From assembly GCF_002775205.1 (NCBI RefSeq), contig NC_036462.1, forward strand, positions 30,855,084-30,919,083: a stretch of 64,000 nt of DNA, read 5' to 3'. A program made the translations under genes and the position numbers. Under the pieces are notes generated by a model. That model searched no databases and was not told the DNA's origin. It was given only the letters and a program-made list of their open reading frames with translations. The DNA comes from Xiphophorus maculatus. Taxonomy: Eukaryota; Chordata; Actinopteri; Cyprinodontiformes; Poeciliidae. Positions 1 through 9,899 of this stretch are shown one piece after another. Position 1 is the first letter of the stretch. Every line of letters starts with the position of its first letter.

Positions 1-1120
1 AACTACAATTGAATTCGATTCAGTATGAGCGGGCCACCTGCCACGACCGACAGGGGGATGAAAAGTTGAGGAGTTTTATAATTCGTCATTGCTGCTCCCT
101 TTATTGCTGCGTGTTTTAAATTATTCCAATTCATTACCAGGTTCAATATATCTTCAGGTTTCTCTTTGTTTCAAGTAGAACAGGTGGAATCTGACAAAGT
201 TGCATTTTTTCCAACTGTGAGAAATTCGACCATTGCTGCATAAAGGCCAGTCTGTGAGGCAAAGGAAGAAGGTGGAAAATGATACAGTGCAAAAATAATA
301 GCAAAGACAATGAACAGGAAGTTTTCAACGTGCAGTAGCTGCGTTTCCGTTAATAAAAGAACTGCACAAATTGAAATTCTGAAAATAAATTTGCTTAATG
401 GAAACGCGGCAATTTCGAAAACAAACAACCCAAAAAAAAGCAAAACATGTTTTTTGATTAAAAAGTTGTTGCGTTGGGAGAAGGTGGTTTTTCATCGTTA
501 TCGAAATGGATATAATAGAAACACTTTTTTCGGACTACAGGAGTCACTTGATCAATAACTGGACGTCACTTCATGGCAGTAACCACGAAGAAGAAGAAGA
601 CAGGAAGTAGTCTCCTTTGTGGATTGTAATTTTTTCTTTTTGCTATTTTCAGACAATGTGCAGCTGGCTCTAACAGCTTACATAAAAAAACGTGTCATTC
701 CAACGTGTTGAATCCGCAGCTCTTATCTAAAATCACAGACTAGTTCCCCCAACACGCTGCATACGTAGCCACTCCAAGTAAGCGGGGCTTGCCGCTCCAA
801 CGCTGGAATAAGACGCAGATGTCTCTGCGCTAGCGCCTTGGCTGAGTTATGTATATCTTATGTAACCAACATCCGTCGCTGCCATCATTTTTAAAGATTC
901 ATTGCGCGAACTAGCTTATTGACGTCTGATTTTAATTCAATTCTTATTTAACGGAAACCCCGCAATTGCGAAATTGTGTTTTATTTTGACGTTGGCAGAA
1001 TAGAGACAAAGATTTGGCTCAGTTCCTGTTTCTGGTTTAGCAGACTGTCAACAGTTTCTAGTCCCCCATGATGTTGTTTCTTGTCATTTTGCCCACTTTT
1101 TACCTGCTTGTGTCCACTTT
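1..1120. repeat. Gene-free repeat-like stretch with inverted ends
   Basis: I see no supportable gene here. A segment near 345-440 carries the text tgcgtttccgttaata, and a related inverted segment lies near 948-970 (ttatttaacggaaacccc). This fits a degenerate MITE of about 0.6 kb with terminal inverted repeats. The short open frames at 143-558 have no codon structure or splice signals that I can support. Confidence 0.35.
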
Positions 1121-1121
1121 A

Positions 1122-1231
1122 GGTATCTCTGCCTTGCCAGCCTCCACTGCCCTTGGCCCTCTCAGCGGCTCCACAGTCTTATCGGCTAACACAAACTCCA
1201 TGAGCAGTCCGGTGGCCGCTGCTCCGCAATG
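1122..1231 (+). other. Possible short terminal exon, unidentified
   Basis: A pyrimidine-rich tract ends in ccactttag near 1121, which looks like a splice acceptor. After it comes an open frame of about 36 codons, rich in Ala, Ser, Pro and Thr, that stops at a TGA near 1229-1231. GC content is clearly higher from here to about 1345 than in the flanks. I do not recognise the peptide, and no upstream exon can be linked to it, so it may be chance or a relic. Confidence 0.2.
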
Positions 1232-1736
1232 ACAGCCAGCGTAACCTCTCCGTCTTCAGTCCAGCATGACTCTGCCCGAATGCGGAAAGGGCCAGAGCGG
1301 ACAGCTGCTGCTCCACATGCCCTGCTATGATGGCGCCACATAACCCTTTGAACAGGAGGCCACCTTTCTTTCTTTTTTTTGTAACTTTTTTTGTTTGTTT
1401 AGGTGAATTTTTTTTTTTTTTTTACTTCTCCAGTAAGATCCAAAATGTGAACTTTATAACCAAAATGAAATTTTGTCTCAAAAATGTACATTAGTACCTC
1501 CCTAGGGTTATTTTGACATTCAGAACGTTGAGTCCAAGAGCATGTGATGTCTATAACATCTCAACAGTCCTGACTTTGACCTTCGTTATGAGTCAGGGTT
1601 GGTCAAAAAGACCAGCGTCGACCGGACAAGAAGATGGGAGAGTTTTTTAGGACCACCTGGAGCGCATTCTATACAGTTTAATTAATAATCCACATTATTT
1701 AACTCCATAACTAAGGAGAGTCGCCATGCCATATAG

Positions 1737-2044
1737 CAGTGGTTCCCAAAGATTTTCTGGGCCCCCCCTACGGATTACAATAAAATCTCCCCCAAAAAAG
1801 AAAAAAAAAATCAACTGGGCACACACATGGTGCAACCAGACATAAACCCATAAACATATTTTGTTTTCAAACTCCACTGAAGTTTATTTCACACTTCAGG
1901 TTGCAACAAAGCGCACTACAAACCATCTTTACAGTGAAACACTTTTATGTAACAGTTTTTTCCCCATCACCGCTTCCCGAGCCCCCCCTTGCAATGGCAC
2001 TGCGCTCCCTGCAGGGGGCGCCCCCCACACTTTGGGAACCACTG
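1737..2044. repeat. Non-autonomous hAT-type MITE with 8-bp TSD
   Basis: The 308-bp element starts CAGTGGTTCCCAAAG and ends CTTTGGGAACCACTG, a perfect 15-bp terminal inverted repeat. It is flanked by identical 8-bp copies of ccatatag (1729-1736 and 2045-2052), the target-site duplication length of hAT transposons. There is no transposase frame inside, so it must have moved with help from an autonomous relative. The intact duplication suggests it is fairly young. Short open frames across it are shadows. Confidence 0.9.
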
Positions 2045-2238
2045 CCATATAGTCCATCTCTTTGTTTCTGACATAAAAAGAGATGAAGAAGGTGTACAAC
2101 ATGTCTATGTACCTTTCATTCAATTGTTTTTTAAAAAATTGATAAACATTAAAAATGAATTATTTATTATACATTTTCACTTGAGATTCAACAAATACAA
2201 TAACAAATGTTATTTTGGGTGTTGGACTTTGTTCGCAG

Positions 2239-2357
2239 GGACCCGCAGTGCAGCCAGAGAGGCAGGGATCCAACAGCATCTCAGTTTTTCTGACCGATTT
2301 GCCAGTAAAATGACAACAAATGATCAAAAAGTGAAGTGGAGAAAAGAAATGGGCTAA
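2239..2357 (+). CDS. Putative terminal coding exon, unidentified gene
   Basis: A splice acceptor (tttgttcgcag, ending at 2238) is followed by an open frame that reads about 39 residues to a TAA at 2355-2357. The peptide is charged and contains FSDRFASKM and KVKWRKEMG. A canonical AATAAA lies at 2497-2502, about 140 bases after the stop. Acceptor, frame, stop and poly(A) signal together look like the last exon of a + strand gene whose other exons lie outside or unrecognised upstream. I do not recognise the protein. It could also be chance, because only one exon is visible. Confidence 0.35.
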
Positions 2358-2877
2358 TTCCAATGTATTTTCTTTAATTCCCGAGAGAAGCGGTCTTTTC
2401 CAACTTATCGTCTCAACTTTAAAACAATCGATATCTTTCTAACACACCATACTCATTTATAAATTTGTATTTATTGCTGATATTTAATTTGAGATCAATA
2501 AAATATTTCTGAGTTGAATTGAATATGAAAGGATGGAAGCTCGCTCGGTTGGAGGCAAAAAAAACTGAGGCTTAATTGTGGGGCTATTATTCTGCCAAAT
2601 GGTGTAATATTTCAGCCATATTTGCTCTGCGGTCTGCGGTGCCCGCTTCCAGTAGGGGACAAATCTTCACAGGTTTCTCACAGACGTCACGAAACAAATA
2701 TCGACATCAGAGGAGCTCGCAGGGACGTTTCGGGCTCATACAAACAATAACCCTCAACGTGTTGTATTCTCTTTAAACTGACGTGAAAATGAATCGTTAA
2801 ATGTTTCATTTTTTGAATTATCTTTTTCAACAATCAATTAAAAATATGATCAAGAGGTACGCAAACCCGCAGTCGGC

Positions 2878-3370
2878 TTCGTCAGATCAAGATTTGTTCT
2901 TCTCTCTCAGTCAGGAGGCCCAGGTTCCCTCTTCCCAGCCACTTGGTCCGGAAGTTCCCAGATCAGCTGAGAAACATAGTCCCTCCATCATGTCCTGGGT
3001 CTTCTCCCGGTGGGACGTGCCTGAAACACCTCACCAAGGAGGCGTCCAGGAGGCACCCTAACCACATTTTCCAGCTCAAGAACATGGCCTCGGATTTGGA
3101 GGCACCGATCCTCATCCCGGCCACTTCGCACTCGGCTGCGAATCGCTCCAGTGAAAGCTGTAGACCAAGACCTGATGAAGGCAGTAGGACCACGTCTTCT
3201 GCAAAAAGCAGAGATGCGATCTTAAGGCCACCAAATCGGATCCCCTCAACACCTTGGCTGTGCCTAAAATTCTGTCAATAACAAAAATTGAATAGAATTG
3301 GTGACAGAGAGCAGCCTTGGCGGAGTCCAACTCTCACTGGAAACGAGCCCGAGTTAGTGCCGGCAATGAG
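2878..3370 (-). mobile_element. Dead LINE (non-LTR) reverse-transcriptase fragment
   Basis: Read on the minus strand, the sequence gives GLRQGCSLSPILF, then GGLKIASLLFAEDVVLL, then LERFAAECEVAGMRIG and SKSEAM. These are reverse-transcriptase motifs of a very common teleost LINE. The catalytic FADD box reads FAED, and in-frame stops are present, so it is inactive. After SKSEAM the frame jumps straight to text like the C-terminal part of the element (RCFRHVPPGEDPG, then a VSQLIWE-like segment), so an internal deletion removed the rest. I cannot fix the clade by eye. Confidence 0.75.
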
Positions 3371-3379
3371 TCGCCTCTA

Positions 3380-4467
3380 ATCTCTAATGAGGGAACTTGA
3401 CCTTTCTCATCTAGTGTGGCAGGCCTGCCAGGTTGACCGCTATCTTTTCTCCGCTCGGTTTCCCTGAGAACAAGCTTCCTGCCTGCCAGTTTAAATGGTG
3501 TCTTTTCAGGCTTCCTTTCGCTAGCGAGCGTTGGCTTAAGTTGTTTTAACTTAAAGAAGTTACTGACTTCTTTAAAATCTGGCAGTAACTTGCCTTCACC
3601 CAGAGGCAAAGTTCTTTGATAATGTACTGACTTTGTTTTGGGCAGCTGGAGGGTTGATTCTTCAACGGGTGGTTGAAAACTGACTTGTTTATCGTTGGTT
3701 TGTGTTTCAACTTTGCATTTCTCGGTCCTTCCACTGCAACATCCTCTTCTACCTTAGCCTCTTTGCGCTTTACGGATTCCTTCAAATTCTCAAGTTCCAT
3801 CTTCTTATTGGAGTACACTTTTTCTTTTTCTTTTTTTTTACCTTAAACAATTCTTCGGTGACTTCTTTAATGAGTTCCTGATCCCTCTGCTTGTTTTCAG
3901 TTAGTGCCTTTATCTCACAATTTAAGGATGTAATTTCTCTCTCCAGCTCCAAACTTTTTGTTACAACCACGGCCTCTCGCTGTTGTAAGGCTAAGAGCTT
4001 GGAGTTGATCTCAGCCTGATCCTCCAAGAGCTTACGCACCTTGCGGTCTTCATCAACTAATATGCCTTCACTTGACAACTTGAGCCTTGCTATAGACTCG
4101 TGCTTAGTTTTGTCTATGATTTCCACCGTTGCAGTTTTTTGCGAAGAATTATATTTTCTTTCTCTGCCTCTTTCAACTGCTTTTCCAGCACTTCAATCTT
4201 GTCCGCAAGACATTTGGACTTGTCATTTTCGCTCAAAATCTCCTGATTCTTTCGGGACATCTCATTCTGAAGTCTCTTAACTTCTCTTTGATACTTTTCA
4301 ATTGTAACTTTATCTGCTGTGCTTTGAGACAAAACTTGGTCTCTATCTTTCGAAATCCTGTTAACTTGCTGTTGTGAACTCCTCTCAAGATTTCTTAAAG
4401 AGGTTTGAAGATCTTCGACTTTATTTTTGTACTGTTTGTAGTGTCTGGAGGTCAGCCTGGAGACCAA
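3380..4467 (-). pseudogene. Frameshifted coiled-coil gene relic
   Basis: Four minus-strand open segments (about 4467-4114, 4126-3782, 3818-3546 and 3609-3380) overlap end to end in changing frames. Together they would encode about 350 residues of strongly charged coiled coil (YKNKVEDLQTSL, RKNQEILSENDKSKCLADK, EINSKLLALQQREAVV, KKMELENLKESVKRKEA). At least three frame breaks separate them, one at a homopolymeric A run near 3830-3845. No good introns explain the breaks. It lies just downstream of, and in the same direction as, the intact coiled-coil gene at 4839-5954, so it may be a broken relative or part of a larger decayed locus. An assembly error at the A run is possible but would not explain all the breaks. 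Confidence 0.45.
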
Positions 4468-4503
4468 CAGGACTCGCTACGAAGCCCTGGAGGCAGGCCG
4501 GGA

Positions 4504-4533
4504 GGAGCTTGGGGTCAGCAGACCCCAAGCTCC
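4504..4533. repeat. Perfect short inverted repeat (hairpin)
   Basis: The sequence gagcttggggtc pairs with gaccccaagctc across a four-base spacer. It lies between the coiled-coil relic and the intronless coiled-coil gene. No known function. Confidence 0.6.
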
Positions 4534-4838
4534 TCATCTGACGCATAACTAAAATAAAAGCAAAACTAGAGTTCATAAGATAAATAAGGGTCTGATGACC
4601 TGGCGACAAAGGAATTGTCTGGTGATGAAGGAGACCTGTGTTCGATGGCCTCAAGTTCCCATGGCACCGCAGTCCTGCGGGCCTCAAGCTCTCCTGTCAA
4701 CATCTTTCAAGCGTTAAGCTTTTCCACCATAAGTCCCCAAGTGTCAAGCTCCCCTGACACCGCAGTTCTGTTGTCCTCTAGCCTTTCTGCCACAGATACT
4801 CAAGCATGAAGCTTGGAGTCCTCATCACACTTCTTTAT

Positions 4839-5954
4839 TTAGCAGTACCAAGTGTCAATCCAGTACCTGATAGTACCTGTTTGGTACATTTTCAGGAAGG
4901 TATTGGAGACGCCACTGATGACACGTCTGAATATAGGCTGCTTCTGTAGCTGATCTGAAACTGATTTGATGTTTTCGCTGGTTTTCTGGTTCAGCTGCTC
5001 CAGTTTAAGCTGCAGGTCGATGTTCATATTCTTCAAGTCAGTATTTTTCTGCTCCAGGATCTCGTTTTCCTGCTCCAAGGTGGTGTTGATATTCTCCAAG
5101 ATAGAACATTTCTGCTCCAGAGAGGTGCTTCTCAGCGTCAGGGCGGTGTTTATCTGTTCCAAGAAGTTGCTTTTCTCCTCCAAGGAGGCTCTTTTCTGCT
5201 CCAAGACGGTGTTTATCTCGTCGAAAATGGTGTTTTCCATCTCCAGGGTATTTCTTTCCCTTTCCAGGGCATGGTTTATATGTTCCAGAGTCGTGTTTTT
5301 ATTCCCTAGAGCAGTTTTTTCCTTCTCCAGGGTACTTTTTTCTTTCTCCAGGGTGTTGATTCTCTGTTCCAGAGCGGTGCTTTTCTGCCCTAGGGCAGTT
5401 TTTTCCTTCTCCAGGGTACTTTTTTCTTTCTCCAGGACATTGTTTCTCTGCTGAAGAGCGGTGCTTTTCTGCCCTAGGGCAGTTTTTTCCTGCTGCAGGG
5501 TGTTTTTTTCCTTCTCCAGGGCATTGATTCTCTGCTTCAGGGAGGTGCTTTTGTTCTCCAAGGCAGTGGTATTCTGCTCCAGGGTGGTGTTGTTCTCCTT
5601 TAACGTTTTGTTTACGTGCAACAGTTTGTTTAATTCCTCGTCTTTGTCTTGAAGCTTGTCTTTTCCAAATGTAGCTTGTTCTATGTTCAGAACTTGCATC
5701 TTCAGCTCCTCATTTCTTTCAATCAGAGACTGTTTTACAATGGACATCATGCCAACTTCTTTCAATATTCCATGGAGCTTCTGTGTCTCTTCAGCTAATG
5801 TCTGTTGTACTTTTTCCTTTCCAGAATCACAAGATGATGTCTTACTGCTGCGAGTCATTGTTGATCCCGTTTCTCTGGACAAATCCAAAATCTTCTCAAT
5901 GATTTTCTTGACTTGTGTGTTAGAATTTGCCTCTTTATCTCGAAAAGCTTTCAT
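4839..5954 (-). CDS. Intronless heptad-repeat coiled-coil protein
   Basis: One uninterrupted frame of 371 residues starts at the ATG complementary to 5952-5954 and ends at a TAA whose bases overlap an AATAAA poly(A) signal (4834-4839). Residues about 1-110 are a charged N-terminus with a Ser/Thr-rich patch (STMTRSSKTSSC). Residues about 110-330 are perfect heptads, such as TLEKEKS, TALGQKS and TALEQRI, coded by a 21-bp tandem repeat with higher-order 84-bp (four-heptad) duplications near 5298-5540. The last 25 residues are hydrophobic and aromatic and end in WYC. The predicted product is a long parallel coiled coil. I do not recognise the family. The lack of introns, adjacent poly(A) signal and CRE-like promoter resemble a retrogene or testis-type gene. 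Antisense frames over it are shadows of the repeat. Confidence 0.6.
   Translation of the reverse strand: MKAFRDKEANSNTQVKKIIEKILDLSRETGSTMTRSSKTSSCDSGKEKVQQTLAEETQKLHGILKEVGMMSIVKQSLIERNEELKMQVLNIEQATFGKDKLQDKDEELNKLLHVNKTLKENNTTLEQNTTALENKSTSLKQRINALEKEKNTLQQEKTALGQKSTALQQRNNVLEKEKSTLEKEKTALGQKSTALEQRINTLEKEKSTLEKEKTALGNKNTTLEHINHALERERNTLEMENTIFDEINTVLEQKRASLEEKSNFLEQINTALTLRSTSLEQKCSILENINTTLEQENEILEQKNTDLKNMNIDLQLKLEQLNQKTSENIKSVSDQLQKQPIFRRVISGVSNTFLKMYQTGTIRYWIDTWYC
4960..5610 (-). repeat. Coding 21-bp (heptad) tandem repeat
   Basis: About 30 degenerate 21-bp units lie inside the coiled-coil frame. Each encodes one heptad with Leu and Lys/Glu at fixed positions. Two to three copies of an 84-bp block (near 5298-5540) are nearly identical, which points to recent in-frame expansion. 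Confidence 0.75.
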
Positions 5955-6080
5955 TTTCAATCTCTTGTTAGGATACTACTACGTGCTCTCTGTCTCTCTT
6001 CTTCAATGGTTATGACCGTAGAATTCAAGCGTGCAGCTCTGTGATGCCCTCTAGCTCCACAAAGTGTGCATCGCTCTTTG

Positions 6081-6116
6081 TGACATCAATTTGCGTGATG
6101 TCACACATTGATGTCA
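6081..6116. promoter_or_regulatory. Three CRE/ATF-like sites upstream of the coiled-coil gene
   Basis: The octamers TGACATCA (6081-6088), TGATGTCA (6096-6103) and TGATGTCA (6109-6116) lie within 36 bp, about 130-160 bp upstream of the start codon of the minus-strand intronless frame. Each differs by one base from the consensus CRE TGACGTCA, and the second and third are the same site in reverse orientation. Such sites bind CREB/CREM/ATF proteins, and CREM-type sites are common in spermatid-expressed promoters. That the cluster is a promoter is inference. Confidence 0.5.
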
Positions 6117-6119
6117 CTG

Positions 6120-7380
6120 CCTCAGCAGAACAACTAGAAAACTGCTGAAGTTTGAATAAAAACAAACTTTACGGCTGAACGCTGCTCGGCTTAGCTGATG
6201 GCTATTGGAGACAGTTCAGCTGGTAATATGTCACCAAGGCTGAAATCCACACTTGGGAGACAATGGACTGGCACAGCAGGGTGCGAGGACCACAGGTCAA
6301 AAGGAAACATTGTGTCCGAAAACAGAAAAAGGGGAAACGGGCCTGTTGACCCAGCTGATGCCAACTCAACCTCTCTCTAGCTAAGCAAGGTTGGTGGAAT
6401 CAAATAATGTTCTCGCTCTTTGGTTACCTAGCAACAGCCTGTTGAGTCACTTGCGCAGCAGCAGTTTCTGGTTTCACCTCCATTCCTCATAATTGCTTAG
6501 AAATAAAAAAAGAAATTAAAAAGCATTGTGATGTGAAAACTATGGATAAAACAAGAATGTATTCCAAATATTGAAAACAGAAAAACTAACAAAAACATTA
6601 TTGATACAGATATAAGACACTTATTTTATGATATTGTAATATTGTTCAGCCTTACCATAATTAGACTATTTCTGTGTTTAAAATCCATTTTAATTAGTTA
6701 TTATTTAGGATTATTTTCTGAGAAATTGAGTTTGATTAGTTTGAATGTAATTACTGAAATTCGTGGTTTGGGTAATGTTATCATTAACCAAATCTGTATG
6801 ACTCACAACAACATTTAATTTCCCTTTGGGATCAGTAAAGTTGAATTTTGAAGACAACATTTTACCAAGTTTTTTTTCTTTTTGTCCAGTTTCTAGTGAA
6901 AATATTTTAGTACACTTAAAATAAGACAAAACTGACTAAACTTTTCAGCAAGATATAGAAGCTTGTTTAAGTAAATAATTCCTTAAAATTGCTGAAGAAT
7001 TATTAGTTCCATTCACAGAATATGATACTTAAAACAAAACATTCTTCCCCAGTTATAAGTGAAATAATCTAGTATTTTTTCCATCAATATTAAGGAATCA
7101 CTGACGTAAAACAAGCTCCTATATCTTCCTGAAAAGTTACTCATAAGTTAGTTGTGTCTTATCCTAAGTGTACTAAGATGTTTGCACAATAAACTGGACC
7201 AAAACTACTTGGTGAGGTTTAGTGTTTTTGCAGTGAGGGAGCTGAAAACAATCGGAAATCATTTTTATTTCCAAAAGATGTAAAACATTATGCTAAATTA
7301 TGCACTAAAATAGAGCATACTGAAGTTCATAGTTATAATGTGAAAAGTTTTGCATTAATATGATTAATCTGTCAATTATT
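6120..7380. repeat. Non-coding stretch with a foldback MITE
   Basis: From about 6868 to 7236 the two halves pair imperfectly: ttagtacacttaaaataag matches the inverse of cttatcctaagtgtactaa, and agatatagaagcttgttt pairs with the segment near 7105-7125. The right end reads gtttttgcagtg. This is a foldback-type MITE. The 3'-tail-like text tttaatttccctttgggatcagtaaag (6810-6840) is a common teleost LINE tail and recurs at 26722-26753. I see no gene. Confidence 0.5.
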
Positions 7381-7394
7381 AATTGGAAGAACAA

Positions 7395-7813
7395 ACATGT
7401 GTGTGAGAAGAAAACTCCTCTTCGTAGGAAGCGATGGGGCTTCTGTCCACAAACCTTCTTTATCCACCAGCTCCTGGTCGATTTTACTGCTCCCAAACCT
7501 CACTAAAAATACAAAATAAAATAAAATAAGAGAAAGCATTGTTTATCAATCCGCCACGGTGGATTATCCCTCCCCTCAGACTTAAAGCTAACTGGACTCT
7601 CACCTATTAATTTGTCATAATCGGCTCCCTTGGCGTTGGTGGTTGAAACGGTCCATGGATCCACCGTGTCGTCCTCACCGGCCAAATCTGCTGCCGTTCT
7701 GTTGTTCGGCGCAGCATCGTTCACTGACGTCCTGCTTTGTAGTCCTGACCAGTCATCTGTTTGTAGCCCATTTTCAGCTTCAGTAGCAGCTGGACAGCAG
7801 CATCAACCTCAGC
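7395..7813 (-). pseudogene. wars1: Unprocessed wars1 (Trp-tRNA synthetase) pseudogene fragment
   Basis: On the minus strand a splice acceptor (ttttctgcag) at 7814 opens an exon (7813-7604) reading the end of the WHEP domain ([15 protein letters not shown]) and then the linker before the catalytic domain (VDPWTVSTTNAKGADYDKLI). A good donor (ATAG|GTGAGA), a 101-bp intron and an acceptor (tttttag) lead to a second exon from 7502 with VRFGSSKIDQELVDK and, in another frame, CGQKPHRFLRRGVFFSH. These match cytosolic tryptophanyl-tRNA synthetase. A frame break just after GQDYKAGR, a second one with codons missing before CGQKPH, and loss of the donor after FFSH make it non-functional. No other wars1 exon is visible on either side. 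The retained intron shows it arose by DNA duplication, not retroposition. Confidence 0.8.
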
Positions 7814-8079
7814 CTGCAGAAAAATAAATAAAACAGGGGCAAAAAAACAAACAATATCATCAATTAGGCAAAAACTAAAACCAATTGAAAAAACCTATCA
7901 GTACTTTGCGTGTTTGCCTTAGGTTCCTGAGTTTGCTGTGGTGTGTTGGTTTATGTATGTTGTATAATGGTTCATAAATTACATTTTGAAAACTATGTTT
8001 GATATTTATCCTTACAGGACTTTAATATAAGGTAGCTATGGAAAGATAGTTTAAACCCCAAAGCCTCTTACCTTTGTGA

Positions 8080-8775
8080 AATGAAGAGCAAATGTTTCCA
8101 AAGCAACAGTTAAAGAGTTGCTGGTAAATTAATTTATTCCCATGTTATAGAGTGGGAACGGATTATATCAGGTGGCTAAAGTATTTGGTTCTCCTCCTTT
8201 AACTTTGGAAAATAATAATCAAATGTCACCAAATCCACAGGATTTGTTGTTGATGAAGAGAGGAATCGACATAGTTAAAGAGTTTGTGAAAAAATAATAA
8301 GGTCCATGTCATGGAGGGGGAACAAATTTTTTCAAGTGGCTAAAATATATGGTTCCCCCCCAAGTAAGTTTGGTAAATAAAGGGTATATATTACCAAATT
8401 CACAGGATTTGTTACTGATGAAGAGGAGACTAAGAACAGTTAAAGGAGATTGTGAGAAAAACAATTATCTCCCATGTTATGTCTGGGGAACAGGTTATTT
8501 CAGGCAGCTAAAATATGTGGTTCCCCCTTTTAACTTTGGCAAATAATGAGCAAATGTTTTCAAACTTACATAATTTATTGTTGATGAAGAGAGGAATAAA
8601 CAGAGTTAAAGACTTGTTTAACATTTGTTCCCATGTTATGGAGGGGGAACGGATTATTTCAGATGGCTAAAATATACAATTCCCCCCTCATAACTTTGGC
8701 AAATAATGATGAAATGTCACCAAATTCACAGGATTCGTTGTTGATGAAGAGAGGAATAAGCACCGTTAAAGACCA
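8080..8775. repeat. About 160-bp tandem repeat, four copies
   Basis: The phrase gatttgttgttgatgaagaga or a close variant recurs near 8246, 8406, 8573 and 8733, spaced about 160 bp. Between copies the text keeps the same order: ttaaag, cccatgttatggaggggg, aggtggctaaa, ggttcccccc, taactttgg, aataatgatcaaatgtcacc. Copies differ by scattered substitutions and small indels, so the array is old. No coding function is apparent. Confidence 0.8.
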
Positions 8776-9226
8776 GTAGCCAACCCAATATCACCTTCAG
8801 TAAACAGATAAGGAACTAAAAACGCTCTTTATGTTGTTATTTGACCATTTTGTATTATTTATTTACAGATCACATGTGACAGATGCAACTGGTGGTACCA
8901 CCAAGGCTGCGTTAAGTTCCCACAAACCGACACAGACTACTGCTGTGCAATGTGTTTTTAGATTTTATGTTTGTACCAATCTACTTCCTTCATGACTGCA
9001 GTTCAGTGGATTTGCAGTTTAAACATGTGGCATAAATTTCCTTGACGTAATTGGTTTTCCAAAAATTGTTGTTATGAATATTCTTTTGTTGAAATTAATA
9101 AAAAAAAGTGATTTAATTTTTATGTTAAACCAAAAATGTTTGTGCATGCTTTACATTTAGCAAGGATGCATTGTCAGATTGATTTCCTTCAGTATCCTTG
9201 CAATAGCGATAATAAAAAAATAAAAT

Positions 9227-9505
9227 TTTCTACATAATTACATTTGTTCCCTTAACTACTGATATTAGTTTTATATCAATAGGATAATATTTGGGGAAAA
9301 TAGAGAGGGCATGCAAATTTTGGCAGGCTAATAATAGGCTTTGCCAAAAAATGCATCCCCTGCTAACATGGAGAAATAAAGAGTTAAGAGGGATTTTACC
9401 TTTTCTACGTAATGACACTTGTTCTCTGAGCTACTGCTGTAAGTTTCATATCAACAGGACAATAGACAGGGGATGCAAATATTGGCTGGCTCAGAAATTA
9501 AAATC
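9227..9505. repeat. Diverged direct duplication, about 175 bp apart
   Basis: Text such as ttttctacataattacatttgttc, tatcaataggataat and gcatgcaaattttggcaggct (from 9227) recurs from about 9401 as ttttctacgtaatgacacttgttc, tatcaacaggacaat and gatgcaaatattggctggct. The two copies are clearly related. Nothing else is seen between 8776 and 9900. Confidence 0.6.
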
Positions 9506-9899
9506 ATCCTCCTACATTAATAGACTAGACAGTAAAGGATGATATAAAATGTTCTATATAACGGGCTTCTGTTTTGTAATGCTTTAAGCTATTATGGTGT
9601 TAAAAGAAAAAATCGGGGGAATTTCAAACCATCTGCGGAGAACATTTTCATCAGACACTGAAAAACCTTCGACTCATACAGTGTGTCTCAATAAAGGTGT
9701 AAAAACCGTATTTATTTCAATTAATCTGCGAAATAAAAACCCACCGTTTTAGGGCTTACATGGTTAAGAAACCTGATAATGTTACGAATATCTTTAAAAG
9801 TTTCCTCTTCGGTCATATTTCAGTCCGTTTTCTCATCGATATGCGAGAGTTTAGAGCGATGCGCGCTCCCGCGACAGACTCGGCATAACAGCTGCCTAG

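Noticed and set aside
4966..5652. Ser/Phe/Cys-rich + strand frames opposite the coiled-coil gene
   Set aside because: They are antisense shadows of the 21-bp heptad repeat; the minus-strand frame is longer, starts with ATG and has a poly(A) signal.
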